Position numbers and translations under genes: made by a program. This document shows, one piece after another, positions 8,772 through 15,805 of a stretch of DNA of 64,000 nucleotides. The notes below the pieces were generated by a model. That model did no database searches and was not told the origin of the DNA. It saw nothing but the letters and a program-made list of their open reading frames with translations. Numbering within the stretch: the first letter of the stretch is position 1; each line of letters opens with the position of its first letter. Source of the DNA: Blastococcus mobilis (lineage in GTDB: Bacteria > Actinomycetota > Actinomycetes > Mycobacteriales > Geodermatophilaceae); contig NZ_FZNO01000021.1 of the NCBI RefSeq assembly GCF_900188025.1, forward strand, positions 41,370 to 105,369. Reading direction: 5' to 3'.

Positions 8772-9608
8772 TCAGCCGACCTCGGCGACCTCGGCGACGT
8801 CGTCGACGACGTGGTTGCGCGTGCCGGGCAGGAGGGTGTTGGCCCGCTGCAGGTCGGTCTCGAAGTCGACCTCCACCGCGGCGAACCGGGAGATGTCGAC
8901 CGGACGGAACCGCAGCCCGCGCTCGTCGATCGCGGTCTCCATGCCGCGCTCGAAGTAGTCCTGGACGTCGCAGGCGCCCAGGTGCTCGATCAGGGCGGAC
9001 TTGTCGGCGGCGGAGACGAAGTTGATGCCCACGGCCTCGCCCAGGCCACCGACCACGGTCTTGGACAGCTCTCGCACGAAGCCCTCACCGTCGAGGGTGT
9101 ACTTGACCTCCTCGTCGGCGACGGTGTTCGTGTCGACGCAGACGAAGCTCTGGTCCTCCTGCAGCAAGGGGAGCACGAGCTCGAGGACCGCGGGGTCGAA
9201 GACCACGTCGCCGTTGAGCCACAGGACGCCGCCGTCACGGGAGTTGCTGAGAGCGCGGAGCAGGCTCTTGGAGGTGTTCGTCACGGCGAAGTCGGGGTTG
9301 TAGACGAACGTCAGGTCCGGCGCCGCCTGCATGATCATCTCGCAGCGGTAGCCGACGACGGCGGTGATCGGCACGTCGGCGCCGAGCACCGTGCGCAGGC
9401 CGTCGAGCTGACGGCGCAGGATGGTGCGGCCGTCGTGCAACGGGGTCAGCGGCTTCGGATGGTCGCGGCCGAGGCGGGTGCCCATGCCGGCGGCCAGGAT
9501 GACGACCTGCAGCGGCGGCTGGGCGGTGTGCCGCCGCGTCGAGCGGGACGACGAGCGACCCCGCAGGACGTTGGACAGAACGCGGTCAGAGGTCCGCACG
9601 GTTCTCAT
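8772..9608 (-). CDS. NTP-transferase family nucleotidyltransferase (CDP-alcohol type suspected)
   Basis: 278 residues. The Rossmann-like nucleotidyltransferase signature VVILAAGMGTRLGRDHPKPL sits at residues 35-54, with the GDVVFDP metal-binding Asp motif (LWLNGDVVF) mid-protein and the second Asp in VDFETDLQRAN. Closest in kind are LicC-type and sugar-phosphate cytidylyl/uridylyltransferases. It ends a four-gene operon with a TagF-like transferase, a HAD phosphatase and a polyol dehydrogenase. The natural reading is CTP plus polyol phosphate giving CDP-polyol. Its first codons overlap the upstream gene by 23 bases. Confidence 0.8.
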   Translation of the reverse strand: MRTVRTSDRVLSNVLRGRSSSRSTRRHTAQPPLQVVILAAGMGTRLGRDHPKPLTPLHDGRTILRRQLDGLRTVLGADVPITAVVGYRCEMIMQAAPDLTFVYNPDFAVTNTSKSLLRALSNSRDGGVLWLNGDVVFDPAVLELVLPLLQEDQSFVCVDTNTVADEEVKYTLDGEGFVRELSKTVVGGLGEAVGINFVSAADKSALIEHLGACDVQDYFERGMETAIDERGLRFRPVDISRFAAVEVDFETDLQRANTLLPGTRNHVVDDVAEVAEVG

Positions 9609-10725
9609 CTCCCTCGGTTGTCTCGCCGGTCGCGGGTGCGCCGGACGGGAAGAGCAGCTTCAGGACGCGCTCGGTGGCCGAGCCGTCCTCCAGGTGGGTG
9701 AAGGTCTCACGGAACCGGGCGTAGCGGGCCTCGCTCTCCGCGGCAATCGCGTCGATGCCGGCGATCGCGTCCACCAGTTCCTCGCTGGTGCGCAGCAGCG
9801 GCGTCGGGGCGGCCTCGGCCAGGTCGAAGTAGAAGCCCCGCAGCTCGTCCCGGAAGTAGTCGAGGTCGTAGGTGAAGAACAGCATCGGCTTGCCGGTGAT
9901 CGCGAAGTCGAACATCGTCGACGAGTAGTCGGTGACCATCAGGTCGGCGGCCAGGTAGAGGTCCCGGATGTCGGGGTGGCTGCAGACGTCCCAGACCACC
10001 GACCCCTCGAGGATCTCCAACCGGTCCATCACCATGCTGTGCAGCCGGAGCAGCAGCAGGTGGTCCTCGCCCAGCCGCTCGGCGAAGTGGTCGAGGTCGA
10101 TGGCGAACTCGAAATCCTGCGGACCGCTCTTCTTGAACACCAGGTCGTCGCGCCACGTCGGGGTGTAGAGCACGACCTTCTGGTCCTCGCCGATCCCCAG
10201 GTCGGCACGGACGGCGGCGCGGATCTGGTCGCGCTGCGGCGAGCTGAGCAGGTCGTTGCGGGGGAGGCCGGTCTCGTGGATCGGCCCGGTGAAGCCGAAC
10301 GCCTTGCGCAGGCGCTCGGTGGTGACCGAGTTCGGCGAGAGGAGCAGATCCCAGCGGGCGATGTCCTGCTCGAGGTAGGCCAGCCGCCCCTCCGGCGCCC
10401 ACAGCACGTCGTTGTGGATGCGCTTGAGCATCGTGCCGTGCCAGGTCTGCAGGTACGTCGCTCCCGGCCGCTTCTCCCAGTCGAGGGGGATGTGGTCGTT
10501 CGAGATGACGATGTCGGCGCCCTCCAGGGCGGCGATGGACTCCGGCGTGCCGAACTCGACGGTGTCGATCCCGGCCGGAAAGGTCTCCTGCAGGTGGGGC
10601 GCGGCCAGCCAGGTGTGCGTGGCGTCCCCGGCAGGGGAGTCGGGGCCCTGGGCGAGCAGGGCCTCGTAGATGGCGCGCGGGCTGTCGGAGAAGTGTCCGC
10701 GGAAGGCGCTGTAGACGATCTTCAC
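9586..10725 (-). CDS. CDP-glycerol glycerophosphotransferase family (TagB/TagF-like) enzyme
   Basis: 379 residues, close to TagB and to the catalytic half of TagF. It transfers an alditol phosphate from a CDP-alditol to a lipid-linked or growing wall polymer at the inner face of the membrane. Signature motifs are present: QTWHGTMLKRI with the catalytic His, LLSPNSVTTERLRKAFGF, VLYTPTWRD, and ADLMVTDYSSTMFDFAITGK followed by FYTYDL-like FFTYDLDYFRDELRGFYFD. The GTG at 10725 has GGGAG eight bases upstream and a 4-base overlap with the HAD gene. The donor could be CDP-glycerol, but a polyol dehydrogenase in the operon argues for another alditol. Confidence 0.88.
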   Translation of the reverse strand: MKIVYSAFRGHFSDSPRAIYEALLAQGPDSPAGDATHTWLAAPHLQETFPAGIDTVEFGTPESIAALEGADIVISNDHIPLDWEKRPGATYLQTWHGTMLKRIHNDVLWAPEGRLAYLEQDIARWDLLLSPNSVTTERLRKAFGFTGPIHETGLPRNDLLSSPQRDQIRAAVRADLGIGEDQKVVLYTPTWRDDLVFKKSGPQDFEFAIDLDHFAERLGEDHLLLLRLHSMVMDRLEILEGSVVWDVCSHPDIRDLYLAADLMVTDYSSTMFDFAITGKPMLFFTYDLDYFRDELRGFYFDLAEAAPTPLLRTSEELVDAIAGIDAIAAESEARYARFRETFTHLEDGSATERVLKLLFPSGAPATGETTEGDENRADL

Positions 10726-11510
10726 GGCGTTGCTCCCGTCGTCTGGAGGCCGGCCTCGGCGGTCCTGCGTGCGGCGAGCACGGGCAGCAGCAGATCGGCG
10801 ATCTCCTGCCACGAGCTGACGACGGCGAGCACGCCGGCCTCCTCGAGGACGGCGGCGCGCTCCTCGCGCTCATCGGGCGCCACGAACAGCAGGTTGCCGA
10901 TGGTCGGGCACCCGGCGGCGACGGCCGACAGGGCGCCGGGGAGGGAGTCCTCGACGGCCAGGCCGGCCTGCGGAGGGATCCCCAGCTGTGCGCAGGCGTG
11001 CAGGTAGACCGCGGGGTCGGGCTTGCTGGTCGGGGTGGGCAGCGAGTCCTCGGCGCTGAACCGGCGCGCGGGCGGGATCAGCTCGTCCAGCTCCGCCGCG
11101 GTGAAGCAGGCGGCGAGGCGGGCCAGCGCGCTCGAGCTGACCGCGGCCAGCGGCAGGTGCTCGGCCAGGGCCGTGAGCGCCGCGGAGGTCGGGCCGTGCG
11201 GGCGCAGGGTGCGGGCGAGGTGGGCGGTGACGGCCCGCTTCTCCTCGAGGACCCAGGGTTCGACGTCGACGTCCGGGACGATGGCCTCGGCGGCCAGGCG
11301 CTGGGCGGTCGACCGGAAGTTCAGCCCGGTGGCGGCCAGCCGCAGCTCCGCGGCGGTGAACCGGCGGTCGCTGCCGATCGCGGCGAGGAAGGCGTTGGTG
11401 ACCTCGACCGACGCGTCGAAGGCCGGCTCCTCGGACGGGAAGAGGTTGCCGTCGGCGTCGCACAGCAGGATCTGCACCTGCTCGAGGAGCGGCGTGGGGA
11501 CGGGCGGCAT
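10722..11510 (-). CDS. HAD-superfamily phosphatase
   Basis: 262 residues. HAD motif I reads LLCDADGNLFPSE (Asp-x-Asp, with Asn where Thr is usual), motif II has the Ser of AAVSSSAL, motif III the Lys of TSKPDPAVYLHA, and motif IV GLAVEDSLPGALSA. An all-helical C1-type cap lies between motifs I and II. This is the beta-phosphoglucomutase/phosphatase branch. ATG at 11510 has GGGGAG upstream. Between a polyol dehydrogenase and a CDP-polyol-type pair, it most likely removes or moves phosphate on a sugar alcohol. In Acinetobacter MtlD a HAD phosphatase and a mannitol-phosphate dehydrogenase are fused, the same pairing as here. Confidence 0.82.
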   Translation of the reverse strand: MPPVPTPLLEQVQILLCDADGNLFPSEEPAFDASVEVTNAFLAAIGSDRRFTAAELRLAATGLNFRSTAQRLAAEAIVPDVDVEPWVLEEKRAVTAHLARTLRPHGPTSAALTALAEHLPLAAVSSSALARLAACFTAAELDELIPPARRFSAEDSLPTPTSKPDPAVYLHACAQLGIPPQAGLAVEDSLPGALSAVAAGCPTIGNLLFVAPDEREERAAVLEEAGVLAVVSSWQEIADLLLPVLAARRTAEAGLQTTGATP

Positions 11511-11542
11511 GCGGTGAGCTCCCCTCGGGTGGCGGTCATGGG

Positions 11543-13186
11543 TCACGGGCGGATTCTTCCGGAGCCGCGCAGGGCGGCGGCGAGCGTCGTCCGGACGCCG
11601 TCCCGTTCCAGTCGTTCCAGCGCGTCGGCGAGTTCGGCGACGAACACGGGATCGTCGCCGAGGTCGCCGAAGACCGACCGCTCGCCGAGCAGCGGTCGGG
11701 GATCGTTGCCACCGGCACGTGCCAGCGCCTGGAGGACCTCGGCCTTGGGGTCGTCGATCACGATCCGCCGGCCGTCGGCGTCGACACCGCGCAGGTAGCG
11801 GAACCACGCCGCCACCGCGAGGGTCAGCAGGGCGTGCGGCCGGTCGGTGGCGATCGCCTCCCGCAGTGAGGGCAGCAGGTGGTGCGGCATCTTCGTCGAC
11901 CCGCGCCGGCACAGGCGGTAGAGCTGGTCGGCGATGGCCGGGTTCGCGAACCGCTCGAGCAGCGTCCGCCGGTACTCGGCCAGGTCGATGCCGTCCGGGG
12001 GCGGGAGGAGCGGCGTGACCTCGACGTCCATCATCTGCTCGACGTACTCGGCGAACACCGGATCGGCCATCACGCGGTCGATGCTGGTGTGTCCGGCGAG
12101 CGCCCCCAGGTAGCCCAGCGCGCAGTGGCTGGCATTGAGCAGGCGCGTCTTCATGAGCTCGTAGCGGGCGACGTCGGGCACGAACCGCACGCCGACGAGG
12201 TCCAGGGGAGGGCGACCGTTGCAGAAGGTGTCCTCGATGACCCACTGGGAGAACGGCTCGGTGATCACCGGCCAGTTGTCGTCGACGCCGTAGCGCTGGG
12301 CCACCACCTCGCGCTGTTCCGGCGTCGTGTGCGGGGTGATCCGGTCGACCATGCTGCTGGGGAAGGCGACGCGGTCGACGATCCAGCGGGCCAGCACCTC
12401 GTCCCGCAGCCGGGCGAAACCGACGACCGCGGCGCGGGCGGCGTCGCCGTTGCGGTGCATGTTGTCGCAGGAGACGACGGTGAACGGGGGCAGTCCGGCG
12501 CGGCGGCGGCGGTCGAGGGCCTCGACGATGAAGCCGAAGACGGTCCGCGGACGGGCGGTCTCCGTGAGGTCCCACTGGATGTCGACGTCCTCGGGGTCGA
12601 ATTCACCCGTCTGGGGGCAGAGCCGGTACCCGCCCCCGGTGATGGTCAGCGAGACCATCCGGGTGCGCTCGTCGGTGAGGACGTCGAGGACCGTCGCGGG
12701 GTCGTCCGGCGCGTAGTGGTAGTCGACCATCACGCCGACGACGCGCGCCCGCTCGCCCTCGGGGCTGCGCTCGACGACCGTGTACAGGTGGTCCTGCGGG
12801 GCGAGGGCGTCCTTCATGTGGCGGCTGTGCAGACCGACGCCGACCACGCCCCAGTCGTCGCTGATCCGACGCTCGGCCACCTCGTCGAAGTACAGGAGCT
12901 GGTGCGAGCGGTGGAAGCCACCGACGCTGAAGTGGACGACGGCCGGCGTGAGCGCCGAGCGGTCGTAGGTGGGCACGATCAGTTGCTCGTCGTGCTGCCC
13001 CAGCGTCTCCTGGGTCAGCGGCCGGATCCCTGCGGTCGAGGCCACGACGTTCGGCAGGTCGGCCGGGCCGATCTCTCTGGCGGTCGCTTCGGACAAGGCC
13101 TCCGCGGGGAGCGGGTCGCGGCTCAGGGGGAGGGGGACGATCTCAGCCTGCGTCAAGGCATCCCTCCGTCTCTCGTTCGTGGGCAC
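11543..13186 (-). CDS. Mannitol/polyol dehydrogenase family NAD(P)-dependent oxidoreductase
   Basis: 547 residues, long-chain mannitol dehydrogenase family (mannitol 2-dehydrogenase, fructuronate reductase, arabinitol dehydrogenase). The N-terminal Rossmann start is FSVGGFHRSHQLLYFDEV. The catalytic helix reads MKTRLLNASHCALGYLG with the conserved Lys, Asn and His. The next gene begins 32 bases downstream. It interconverts a keto-sugar and a sugar alcohol. As first gene of an operon ending in CDP-polyol-type transferases, it probably supplies the polyol, or polyol phosphate, for a wall polymer, though a catabolic role cannot be excluded. Confidence 0.85.
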   Translation of the reverse strand: MPTNERRRDALTQAEIVPLPLSRDPLPAEALSEATAREIGPADLPNVVASTAGIRPLTQETLGQHDEQLIVPTYDRSALTPAVVHFSVGGFHRSHQLLYFDEVAERRISDDWGVVGVGLHSRHMKDALAPQDHLYTVVERSPEGERARVVGVMVDYHYAPDDPATVLDVLTDERTRMVSLTITGGGYRLCPQTGEFDPEDVDIQWDLTETARPRTVFGFIVEALDRRRRAGLPPFTVVSCDNMHRNGDAARAAVVGFARLRDEVLARWIVDRVAFPSSMVDRITPHTTPEQREVVAQRYGVDDNWPVITEPFSQWVIEDTFCNGRPPLDLVGVRFVPDVARYELMKTRLLNASHCALGYLGALAGHTSIDRVMADPVFAEYVEQMMDVEVTPLLPPPDGIDLAEYRRTLLERFANPAIADQLYRLCRRGSTKMPHHLLPSLREAIATDRPHALLTLAVAAWFRYLRGVDADGRRIVIDDPKAEVLQALARAGGNDPRPLLGERSVFGDLGDDPVFVAELADALERLERDGVRTTLAAALRGSGRIRP

Positions 13187-13555
13187 GGCTCATCGCGGCC
13201 GTCCCAGTCCGGGCCGACGGTGATCAGCAGTACACGGGTCTAACGGGCTCCCGCGCAATGGGAGCGAGGCGCAACCGCTTCGGCCACGTCCGGATCGCCG
13301 GACGCGGGAGCGGCGCGGGTGGTTTCACGCCGATGACACACCATGCCCTCTCCCTCCCACGCTCAAACGCCCGGGCCACCCGCACGGGTGTACGCGGGCG
13401 CCGCTGTGTGACCAGCCCGACACCGCCGGCGCGCACACGCGGCTCCGACGTCCGGCGGCACGAACTGAATCACACCGCTGTGAGTGACCACTGTGACCGG
13501 CGAGGTGCGCGAGGCGCGTCACGCGGCGTGTCCCCGCCGACGCGCCGTACAGATG
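13187..13555. other. Intergenic region between divergent polyol operon and M23 peptidase
   Basis: No gene is evident in the 459 bases from 13187 to 13645. It must hold the promoters of both divergent units. It contains a 14-base inverted repeat TCACA-N4-TGTGA at 13470-13483, next to GTGACCACTGTGACC (13484-13498), a near-direct repeat of GTGACC. The arm order is opposite to a CRP/GlxR site (TGTGA-N6-TCACA), so that regulator is not claimed. The region's right end carries the element described at 13556-13586. Confidence 0.5.
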
Positions 13556-13586
13556 GTCACGGGAGGGTCACGGAATGTTTGGATGG
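13556..13586 (+). promoter_or_regulatory. 11-bp-spaced GTCACG direct repeat upstream of M23 peptidase gene
   Basis: GTCACG at 13556 is repeated at 13567 with an 11-base period, followed by TGTTT at 13576-13580 and ATGG at 13583-13586. The same pattern lies at 55806-55836 before the other M23 gene, with 22 of 31 aligned bases identical and almost the same distance to the start codon (90 versus 88 bases). Direct repeats with about 11-base period are typical of OmpR-family regulators. MtrA, which controls M23/NlpC peptidase genes in actinobacteria, is a candidate by analogy. Confidence 0.5.
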
Positions 13587-13645
13587 TGCACGGCCGGATC
13601 GCGCTCGTCGGCTCTTCCCGAACAGTCGGACAGACAGGCAGGTGC

Positions 13646-14416
13646 ATGGACGCACGTCGTGGCCAGGAGGCCCCCACCGACCTCCTGACCGAGGTCCGCC
13701 CCGCTGCCCGTCACCGTGTCCCTGCGCGCCCCCGTCGCTGCGCACCCACGGGCGTCGCACGCCGGCCGGCGCTCCTGCTCAGCGCACTGCTCGCCGGTGG
13801 TGTGGCGGCGGCGGTCCTCGGCGTGCACCCTCCCGTGGCCTCGGCCGGGGACAGCTCGGTCCTGGAGGTGCAGGAAGCCCTGCTCACCGGTGACGAGGGT
13901 CTGGAGCTCAAGCCCCAGGCGTCGGTCACCGTGGCCGAGGCGCAGGCCCGACTCCAGGAGGTCGCCGCCTCGCGCGCCGCCCGCGCCGAGGCCGAGGCCG
14001 CCGCCCGCGAGGCCGCCCGTCCCAAGTTCGTCCTGCCCGTCGACGGCGCACGGCTCACCAGTGGCTACGGCAGCCGCTGGGGCACCTTCCACTACGGCAT
14101 CGACCTCGCGGCGCCCATGCGCACGCCGGAGTACGCGGCCGGGGACGGCGTCGTCCTGCGTGCGGGCGCGGCGAGCGGTTTCGGCCTGGCCGTCTACATC
14201 CTCCACGGGAACGGCGACGTCACCGTCTACGGCCACATGGACGAGATCCTCGTCGAGCCGGGGCAGTACGTGGACGCCGGCGAGACCATCGCCCTGCTCG
14301 GCAACCGTGGCCAGTCCACCGGCCCGCACCTGCACTTCGAGGTGCACGAGGGCGGCGAGGACGGCGAGCGGATCAACCCCCTCACCTGGCTGCGGCAGCG
14401 CGGCGTCTCCGTCTGA
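13646..14416 (+). CDS. Membrane-anchored M23-family endopeptidase
   Basis: 256 residues. A basic N-terminus, one hydrophobic anchor (about 42-60), an Ala/Glu-rich coiled segment (about 92-125), then an M23 (LytM/lysostaphin) domain from about 130 to 250. Zinc ligands are His149 and Asp153 (HYGIDLA) and His230 of HLHFEV, with His228 as catalytic base. All M23 catalytic residues are present, so it should cut peptide cross-links in peptidoglycan from outside the membrane. Start ATG 13646 is in the context CAGGTGCATG, shared with the paralogue at 55894. The two catalytic domains are nearly the same apart from conservative changes. Confidence 0.9.
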   Translation: MDARRGQEAPTDLLTEVRPAARHRVPARPRRCAPTGVARRPALLLSALLAGGVAAAVLGVHPPVASAGDSSVLEVQEALLTGDEGLELKPQASVTVAEAQARLQEVAASRAARAEAEAAAREAARPKFVLPVDGARLTSGYGSRWGTFHYGIDLAAPMRTPEYAAGDGVVLRAGAASGFGLAVYILHGNGDVTVYGHMDEILVEPGQYVDAGETIALLGNRGQSTGPHLHFEVHEGGEDGERINPLTWLRQRGVSV

Positions 14417-14447
14417 CCCGCGGCGCGCGGCGTGATGTGATCCCGGC

Positions 14448-14879
14448 GTGAGCCGGGCGGCGGAGGACTCGAACCGGCGGATGCTCCGGGCGCGCGACGC
14501 CATGGATCGCCGGTACGCCGAGCCCCTCGACGTCCCCGCCCTGGCGCGCATCGCGCACGTCTCCGAGGCGCACTTCATCCGCACGTTCCGCGCCGCGTTC
14601 GGCGAGACGCCCAACCATTACCTGCAGCGGCGCCGGGTCGAGCGCGCCATGTTCCTGCTGCGGTCGGGTGACCGGAGCGTCACCGACATCTGCATGGACG
14701 TCGGCTTCACCAGCCTCGGCACGTTCAGCCGGGTGTTCCGCGACATCGTGGGCGAGCCGCCGTCGGTCTACCGGCGGCGGGGTCCGCTGCCTCCGGTGCC
14801 CACCTGCTTCGCGATGGCCTGGGCCCGCCCGAGCGGCCCCACGCGATCGAGCAGTTTCGGAGAAGCAGCGGGGGAGTGA
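14448..14879 (+). CDS. AraC-family helix-turn-helix regulator, DNA-binding domain only
   Basis: 143 residues, GTG start. Both helix-turn-helix units of the AraC/XylS domain are visible: PLDVPALARIAHVSEAHFIR and SVTDICMDVGFTSLGTFSRV, ending in the usual FRDIVGEPPSVYRRR. No ligand-binding domain precedes it. A VOC/glyoxalase-type gene follows 20 bases downstream, and this AraC-VOC pair is a common actinobacterial arrangement where both are co-transcribed. The C-terminal 25 residues are low complexity. Confidence 0.85.
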   Translation: MSRAAEDSNRRMLRARDAMDRRYAEPLDVPALARIAHVSEAHFIRTFRAAFGETPNHYLQRRRVERAMFLLRSGDRSVTDICMDVGFTSLGTFSRVFRDIVGEPPSVYRRRGPLPPVPTCFAMAWARPSGPTRSSSFGEAAGE

Positions 14880-14899
14880 GCCCTTCTAGCGTTCGTCAC

Positions 14900-15313
14900 A
14901 TGTTGAACGCACTCACCATCACCAGCATCTACGTGCTCGACCAGGACGAGGCCCTGGACTTCTACGTCGGCAAGTTGGGCTTCGAGGTCCAGTCCGACAT
15001 GGAGTTCGGGCCCATGCGGTGGCTCACGGTCGTGCTGCCGGGCAGCCCGACCGGGCCGTCCTGCTCGAGAAGCCGGGGCCGCCGTCGATGAGCGAGGAGA
15101 CGGCCGCGCAGGTCCGCGAGCTCGTCACCAAGGGAAACCACCGGCGGGCACCTCTTCTTCCAGTGCGACGACGCCTGGAAGACCCACGTCGAGCTCCGGG
15201 CCAAGGGCGTGGAGGTGACCGAGGAACCGGTGGACCGCGGCTACGGCATCGACTTCGGACTGCGCGACCCCTTCGGCAACCACATCCGCGTCGCACAGAT
15301 GGCGCAGGGCTGA
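14900..15313 (+). pseudogene. VOC/glyoxalase-family gene with two compensating frameshifts
   Basis: Reading starts at ATG 14900 with MLNALTITSIYVLDQDEALD, a clear VOC start. One base is missing at the C-run 15046-15048, after which the good frame is VLLEKPGPPSMSEETAAQV. One base is extra at the A-run 15135-15137, after which the original frame resumes with GGHLFFQCDDAWKTHVELR and ends RDPFGNHIRVAQMAQG at TGA 15311-15313. Without repair, a stop occurs at 15089-15091. Total length is 138 codons, normal for the family. Either the gene is decayed or the assembly has two homopolymer errors about 90 bases apart. It lies 20 bases after an AraC gene. Confidence 0.8.
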
Positions 15314-15429
15314 ACGGGGTCTGGCGGAGGCGGCGCCGCGTCCTGGCGGCGTCGCCACCCCTGCGCGGGGCGGGCGACCTGGGGCTGTACAGTTGCTCCC
15401 GGCTCGGACGCACCAGACCGGGCCGGTAA

Positions 15430-15502
15430 GGGGCTGTGGCGCAGCTGGTAGCGCACCACACTGGCAGTGTGGGGGTCAGGGGTTCGAGTCCCCTCAGCTC
15501 CA
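15430..15502 (+). tRNA. tRNA-Ala (GGC anticodon)
   Basis: A full cloverleaf can be folded. The acceptor stem GGGGCTG (15430-15436) pairs with CAGCTCC (15495-15501) with one G-U, and the D-stem is GCGC/GCGC. The anticodon stem CCACA/TGTGG holds the loop CTGGCAG, giving anticodon GGC, which reads alanine GCC codons. The T-arm is AGGGG-TTCGAGT-CCCCT. The discriminator is A15502 and CCA is not encoded. No integrase or duplicated 3' end was found nearby. Confidence 0.95.
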
Positions 15503-15805
15503 CCCGATCGGACAGGCCGTTCTCCCCACGGGGAGGGCGGCCTGAGTCGTTCCGGTCGCCACTTCGGGACGACGCCCCGGGTGGGTGCGCGGGCGCCGGC
15601 ACGGTGCCAGCCGCGACGGAACCCGGTCGAGCGGGATTACTACGGTGCGTGCCCGCCCCTCAACGGGACGGGGTATCGACACGCGGTCTCGGGGGTTGCC
15701 GGTGGCTGATTCGGCCTGCGGCACCCCTGATCCGGTGGGAAGGTGCGGGGGCCTGGGTCCGGCGCACAGGCGCCGCCTCGATCGCTGATCCCCACGGAGG
15801 ATCGA

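Noticed and set aside
13470..13483. TCACA-N4-TGTGA as a CRP/GlxR site
   Set aside because: The arms are in the reverse order of the CRP/GlxR dyad and the spacing is four, not six, so only the inverted repeat is recorded.
13440..13645. c-di-AMP (ydaO-type) riboswitch before an M23 gene
   Set aside because: Such riboswitches occur before actinobacterial wall peptidases, but the conserved core segments could not be found here or before 55894.
15430..15502. tRNA-Ala as an integration site for a mobile element
   Set aside because: No integrase, excisionase or repeated tRNA 3' end was found on either side; neighbours are ordinary chromosomal genes.
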